The position numbers were made by a program, and so were the translations under genes. A stretch of 64,000 nt of DNA, taken from HGM11368 sp051883455. GTDB taxonomy: Bacteria > Bacillota > Clostridia > Christensenellales > UBA3700. The notes below the pieces were generated by a model. That model saw nothing but the letters and a program-made list of their open reading frames with translations. It had not been told where the DNA came from and ran no database searches. The stretch is taken from assembly GCA_051883455.1 (NCBI GenBank), contig JBJETT010000008.1, positions 186,001-250,000 of the forward strand, written 5' to 3'. Positions 60,307 through 64,000 of this stretch are shown piece by piece. Position 1 is the stretch's first letter; the number at the start of each line of letters is the position of its first letter.

Positions 60307-61031
60307 ATATTCATCTCTCCCGACTCGTACTCTATCAATGCGCAAGTGGCTATTGCAGCCGTTTCGCATCTCAAAATGCGTTTGCCGAGGCTGACGATAT
60401 TGGCACCGACTTCTCTTGCCTTATCAACTTCACTCTCGTCAAATCCGCCCTCGCTACCTATGATTATCGCGATAGATTTCGCCTCTTTTAGTCCCTCGAT
60501 ATCGCCTATTCTGCCCACGGTGGCGTTTTCGTAAGGCATGACGACCATATCGCACTCTTTTGCTTTGTTCAACATATCGTCGTAGTCCAAAATATCGTCT
60601 ACGACCACCCTCTTGCTACGTCCGCACTGTTTGCAGGCTTGCAAAGCAATCTTATCCAATCGATCCTTATTAAACTTGCTCTCTGCCACGTATTGCGAGC
60701 GAAAAGATATAAATTCACTCACGCCGAGTTCTACGCCCTTTTGAATTATGATATCGAGTTTGTCGCCCTTTGGCAAGGCTTGACAAAGCACTATCTTCTT
60801 GCTAGGTTCGGCTTGATTGACTACGGCTAAATCTATCGTTGCTATTGCGTAGTCCTTGTTGATAGTTGTGATAGTACACTCGTATTCCGTAGGCTCGTCT
60901 AGGCATACTATCGCCTTGTAGCCCACCTTGTAGCGCAAAACCTTGGTGAGGTGAACAAACTCCTCGCCGCGTATAATTATCTCGTCATTTCGCCTATCGC
61001 AAGGCTCAGCAAAAAATCTTCTTATCTCCAT
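60303..61031 (-). CDS. rsmE: 16S rRNA U1498 N3-methyltransferase
   Basis: 242 residues from ATG 61031 (EIRRFFAEP opening), preferred to a start nine codons earlier because the family begins here. PUA-like domain (about 1-75) then SPOUT methyltransferase with ALPKGDKLDIIIQKGVELG, RSKRVVV and IIGSEGGFDESEV, ending with GKRILRCETAAIA. The start overlaps the prmA end by ten bases. Confidence 0.95.
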   Translation of the reverse strand: MEIRRFFAEPCDRRNDEIIIRGEEFVHLTKVLRYKVGYKAIVCLDEPTEYECTITTINKDYAIATIDLAVVNQAEPSKKIVLCQALPKGDKLDIIIQKGVELGVSEFISFRSQYVAESKFNKDRLDKIALQACKQCGRSKRVVVDDILDYDDMLNKAKECDMVVMPYENATVGRIGDIEGLKEAKSIAIIIGSEGGFDESEVDKAREVGANIVSLGKRILRCETAAIATCALIEYESGEMNI

Positions 61032-61951
61032 TGCACCGTCATACGCAAGGCAACCCACTCGCCTTGCTCTATCCTCTCCACTATTTGATAGCCCTTGCTC
61101 TCAAAGGCACTCTCTACGTCGGACTTTCTCTCTTTGATTATACCCGATATAATCACGTCTTTTCCACTCTTGACGTATTTGCCAAGCTCGCCAGACAAAC
61201 CTATCAGCACGTCTGCCGTGATATTGGCTATCACTACGTCGTACTTAGACGAGGTCTTGTCCAATAGGTTGGCACTATCTATATTCATCTTGTCGGCAAC
61301 GCCGTTGAGAATAGCGTTTTCTTTGGCTACCCTTACGGCTTCGGGGTCTATATCGTAGGCATCTACCTTGTCTGCTCCCAATTTGACGGCAACTATACCT
61401 AGTATTCCACTACCCGTACCCACGTCAACCACGCTCTTTCCCTCAAGTCCTATGCTCTGCATGAGGCGTATGCACATCGAGGTCGTTTCGTGTTGTCCCG
61501 AGCCAAAAGCAGTGCCCGCGTCTATCAGCACGGTCTTGTCGTCCACCTCGCCCTCTATCCAACTTGGGCGCACCGTTATCTCGCCGAGGGTGATTGGCTT
61601 TTGCGTTTCTTTCCACTTCTCCACCCAATCGTTGTCGTCTGTCTCGGCTATGCTATAACTTAGCTCTCCCAAATCAAAAGGGGAATTTGCTTTCAAAAAG
61701 TCGAGTCTATCTCCCACTTGGACTAGTATATCGTCCAACTCGTCGGGCGTAAAGTAACCTTTGACGTACACGTCGTCGCCTTGGTTTAACACCTCGTCCG
61801 ACACGTAGTCGTACAAGACTTCGCCTTCCAAATCCTTGAAGTCGTTGAGGTCGTATATTCCCACGCCCTTAGAGCCTAGCTCTTGCATTATGTCCGCCAC
61901 CAATTCGCTGGCTTCGCTCGTCGTCTTGATTGCAATTTCTTTGAATATCAT
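61022..61951 (-). CDS. prmA: Ribosomal protein L11 methyltransferase
   Basis: 309 residues. Substrate-binding N-terminal domain (about 1-115), then SAM-binding VDVGTGSGILGIVAVKLGA (about 173-191), and AFGSGQHETTSMC before it. VIANITADVL is the catalytic-loop motif. Trimethylates L11. Lies downstream of dnaJ in the conserved heat-shock neighbourhood but after a terminator. Confidence 0.95.
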   Translation of the reverse strand: MIFKEIAIKTTSEASELVADIMQELGSKGVGIYDLNDFKDLEGEVLYDYVSDEVLNQGDDVYVKGYFTPDELDDILVQVGDRLDFLKANSPFDLGELSYSIAETDDNDWVEKWKETQKPITLGEITVRPSWIEGEVDDKTVLIDAGTAFGSGQHETTSMCIRLMQSIGLEGKSVVDVGTGSGILGIVAVKLGADKVDAYDIDPEAVRVAKENAILNGVADKMNIDSANLLDKTSSKYDVVIANITADVLIGLSGELGKYVKSGKDVIISGIIKERKSDVESAFESKGYQIVERIEQGEWVALRMTVQWR

Positions 61952-62035
61952 AGTGACTTAATTATAATATAAGGCAATCTCAAAATCAAGTGATAACTAT
62001 CCAATCTCAACCTTTTATCTCTTAGCAAAACGCAT

Positions 62036-62068
62036 AAAAAAAACTCGCCTTGCTACCAAAGCGAGTTG
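62036..62068 (-). terminator. Terminator of dnaJ
   Basis: AACTCGC (62042-62048) and GCGAGTT (62061-62067). On the minus strand the stem ends in eight T. Confidence 0.88.
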
Positions 62069-62073
62069 TTTTT

Positions 62074-63198
62074 TTATTTTTTGTTGTATTTTTTAATGAG
62101 CGGATACTGTGAGTCGCCTAGGCTGTCCTCGAACTCTCTAAGCAATTTGAGTTGTTTGCTTGATAGGTTCTTAGGTGTCTCGACCTTGATAGTCACGTAG
62201 AGGTCGCCGTAGGAATCCTTACGTAGCATCTTCATTCCGTAGCCCTTGAGCCTTATCTTGGTGCCCGACTGTGTGCCTTGAGGCACTTTGAATTTTGCCG
62301 TACCCTTTAAAGTTTTAATTTCTACGTCCACACCGCAAGCCGCGTCATAATAGCCTATAGGATATTCGGTGTAAAGGTCGGAGCCGACACGCTTGAAGTC
62401 GGGACTGTCCAAAACGTAGAGAACGAGCACTAAGTTGCCCTTTGGTCCGCCGTTGCGACCGCAGTTACCCTCGCCTCTTATCGTCATATTGATACCGCTG
62501 TCCACGCCTGCAGGTATGTTGACGGTTACGCTGGCTTCCTTTCTCAAGTAACCCGCGCCACGACAAGACGAGCATTTTTCTTCTACGATTTTACCCTTAC
62601 CGCCGCAATGAGGACATACCGTTTGCACGATTTGTTGTCCAAACAAGGTGCTTTGGGTCTTACGAATAGTACCCGTACCGTTACAATGAGGACAAACCTT
62701 GACGGACGAGCCAGATTTTGCGCCCGTTCCACCGCAAGAAGAGCAAGTTTCGTCACGGTTGACCCTTATCGTCTTTTTGACGCCGTTGTAGGCTTCTTCG
62801 AAGCTCAAGGTTACCTTGACTTGAATATCGTCACCCTGTCTAGGTGCGTTAGGGTTGCTTCGACCGCCACCGCCAAAACCGCCGAAGAAGGAGTTGAGAA
62901 TATCCTCAAAGCCACCTCCGAAACCGCTCGCGTCACCACCGCCAAAGCCACCAAAGCCTTGAGGTCCGTTTTCGTCGCCGTATTGGTCGTAATTAGCCCT
63001 CTTGTCCTTATCGCTGAGCACTTCGTAAGCGTGGTTGATTTCCTTAAACTTGGCTTCGGCATCCTTTTTCTCCGCCTCAGTTGCACCCGCAAACCTATCG
63101 GGGTGCAATTTGATAGCCAGCTTTCGATAAGCCTTTTTGATTTCGTCCTCGCTTGCGCCCTTGGACACGCCTAATATTTCGTATAAATCCTTTGCCAT
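62074..63198 (-). CDS. dnaJ: Chaperone DnaJ
   Basis: 374 residues. J domain with HPD in KLHPDRFAG (about 31-39), Gly/Phe-rich region (about 80-115), and four zinc-binding repeats CSSCGGTG, CPHCNGTG, CPHCGGKG and CSSCRGAG (about 147-215). C-terminal client-binding domains end near 370. Stimulates DnaK ATP hydrolysis and delivers clients. GGAGAA precedes the ATG, immediately after an intercistronic hairpin. Confidence 0.97.
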   Translation of the reverse strand: MAKDLYEILGVSKGASEDEIKKAYRKLAIKLHPDRFAGATEAEKKDAEAKFKEINHAYEVLSDKDKRANYDQYGDENGPQGFGGFGGGDASGFGGGFEDILNSFFGGFGGGGRSNPNAPRQGDDIQVKVTLSFEEAYNGVKKTIRVNRDETCSSCGGTGAKSGSSVKVCPHCNGTGTIRKTQSTLFGQQIVQTVCPHCGGKGKIVEEKCSSCRGAGYLRKEASVTVNIPAGVDSGINMTIRGEGNCGRNGGPKGNLVLVLYVLDSPDFKRVGSDLYTEYPIGYYDAACGVDVEIKTLKGTAKFKVPQGTQSGTKIRLKGYGMKMLRKDSYGDLYVTIKVETPKNLSSKQLKLLREFEDSLGDSQYPLIKKYNKK

Positions 63199-63210
63199 AA
63201 ATTCTCCAAA

Positions 63211-63240
63211 AACGTAGCCTACGCTATGATAGGCTACGTT
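63211..63240 (-). terminator. Intercistronic hairpin between dnaK and dnaJ
   Basis: AACGTAGCCTA (63211-63221) pairs perfectly with TAGGCTACGTT (63230-63240). On the minus strand TTTTTGGAGAA follows, so the short T tract runs straight into the dnaJ ribosome-binding site. Likely a partial terminator or mRNA-processing stop. Confidence 0.75.
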
Positions 63241-63257
63241 GATGCGCTGTTAGTTGA

Positions 63258-64000
63258 TTATTTGTTGTCGTCACCGTCGATGATTATATCGTCCGGATTG
63301 ACTTCTCCGTTGGCGCTGCCCTCTGCTCCGGCATTAGCGTTAGCTTGCTCTTGAGCGGCTTGATAGAGCTTGGTGAAGATAGGAGCGTTGGCTTTGCTCA
63401 TCTCGTCGATGATAGCTCTTACCTTCTCCGCATCGTCGGCGGTTGCCAACTCTTCTTTTGCCTTTTTGAGCGCCTCTTCGAGAGTCTTCTTATCTTCTTC
63501 GGTGAGCTTGTCGCCCGCCTCTTCCATAGCCTTTTCGGTTGCAAAAATCATTTGGTCTGCGTCGTTCTTTGCGTCAACGAGGTCCTTACGCTTTTTGTCC
63601 TCTTCGGCATATTTCTCGGCTTCTTTGATAGCCTTGTCGATATCGTCGTCGCTGAGGTTGGTAGAAGAGGTAATGGTTACGCTTTGCTTTTTGCCCGTGC
63701 CCTTGTCTACTGCGGTAACGTTGACTATACCGTTGGCGTCGATATCGAAGGTAACTTCGATTTGAGGGATTCCTCTAGGTGCAGGCGGAATACCGTCGAG
63801 TTGGAATCTACCGAGTTCCTTATTATCGTTAGCCATAGATCTCTCGCCTTGCAAAACTCTAATATCTACTGCAGTTTGGTTGTTGGCTGCCGTGGAGAAA
63901 ATTTGAGATTTACTGGTAGGAATGGTGGTATTTCTGTCGATAAGCTTAGTAAATACACCACCCATAGTTTCGATACCTAGGCTAAGTGGGGTTACGTCGA
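63258..64000 (-). CDS. dnaK: Chaperone DnaK, C-terminal part (cut by right edge)
   Basis: About 247 residues of the C-terminus. The visible part opens with DVTPLSLGIETMGGVFTKLI, the end of the ATPase domain and linker region. The substrate-binding beta domain follows (GIPPAPRGIPQIEVTFDID), then the helical lid and a disordered acidic tail ending in IIIDGDDNK. Upstream parts, including any CIRCE site, hrcA and grpE, are outside the window. Confidence 0.96.
   Translation of the reverse strand, partial: DVTPLSLGIETMGGVFTKLIDRNTTIPTSKSQIFSTAANNQTAVDIRVLQGERSMANDNKELGRFQLDGIPPAPRGIPQIEVTFDIDANGIVNVTAVDKGTGKKQSVTITSSTNLSDDDIDKAIKEAEKYAEEDKKRKDLVDAKNDADQMIFATEKAMEEAGDKLTEEDKKTLEEALKKAKEELATADDAEKVRAIIDEMSKANAPIFTKLYQAAQEQANANAGAEGSANGEVNPDDIIIDGDDNK

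Overview
The window looks like chromosome from an uncultured, moderately AT-rich Clostridia-type Firmicute. Supporting signs are strong AGGAGG ribosome-binding sites, TTGACA/TATAAT promoters, intrinsic terminators, a lysine riboswitch, and gene neighbourhoods shared with Bacillus/Clostridia: dnaG-sigA-trmK-nif3, gmk-rpoZ-coaBC-priA-def-fmt-rsmB-rlmN-rsgA-rpe-spoVM | rpmB | yloU-yloV-recG, pcrA-ligA, and dnaK-dnaJ-prmA-rsmE-mtaB-HIT-rpsU. A SpoVM-like 27-residue gene at the conserved locus suggests sporulation ancestry. Placement near Christensenellales is only a guess from protein style.

Layout. 1-3.3 kb: the end of a membrane-protein gene, then a lysine riboswitch driving asd-dapA-dapB (lysine/diaminopimelate). 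3.4-9.7 kb (minus): a DUF5714-like gene and the dnaG-sigA-trmK-nif3-zinc ribbon-membrane protein operon. 9.8-13.9 kb: dgt (plus), then tyrS-yigZ-ilvE (minus). 14.1-15.9 kb: an operon of an IscU/NifU-like scaffold and a GGGtGRT protein, a conserved pair of unknown function. 16-18.8 kb: exported or membrane proteins and an anchored EEP-family phosphodiesterase. 18.9-19.5 kb: four tRNAs (Val, Gly, Cys, Leu). 19.7-27.8 kb: a PPOX-family protein, a lipoprotein, and a purine-salvage block (phosphoribosyltransferase; xpt; BMP-type nucleoside ABC transporter). 27.8-32.1 kb: csoR-copA copper efflux, then a two-gene chromate-type transporter. 32.3-39.6 kb (minus): GH3 glycosidase, trmB, recG, fatty-acid-kinase-like yloV and Asp23-like yloU. 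39.8 kb: rpmB.

40.1-50.5 kb is one minus-strand operon of twelve genes, yicC to spoVM, with a clear promoter at one end and a terminator at the other. The remA and prpC-prkC genes usually found inside it in Bacillus are missing. 50.6-51.7 kb is a self-contained module: two tandem zinc-ribbon membrane proteins facing a small HTH regulator across two perfect dyads. 51.8-57.6 kb holds a lipoprotein, ligA and pcrA. 57.6-64 kb holds a small unknown protein, a 450-base gene-free stretch, and the rpsU-HIT-mtaB-rsmE-prmA-dnaJ-dnaK block, with dnaK cut by the right edge.

No insertion sequence, prophage or CRISPR array was seen. The most unusual signals are a near-identical 16-18-base palindrome centred on ATACGTAT placed just after five stop codons, the HTH/dyad/zinc-ribbon module, the GGGtGRT operon, two genes whose promoters imply leaderless mRNAs, and a copper ATPase carrying a CopZ-like domain with its own internal start site.
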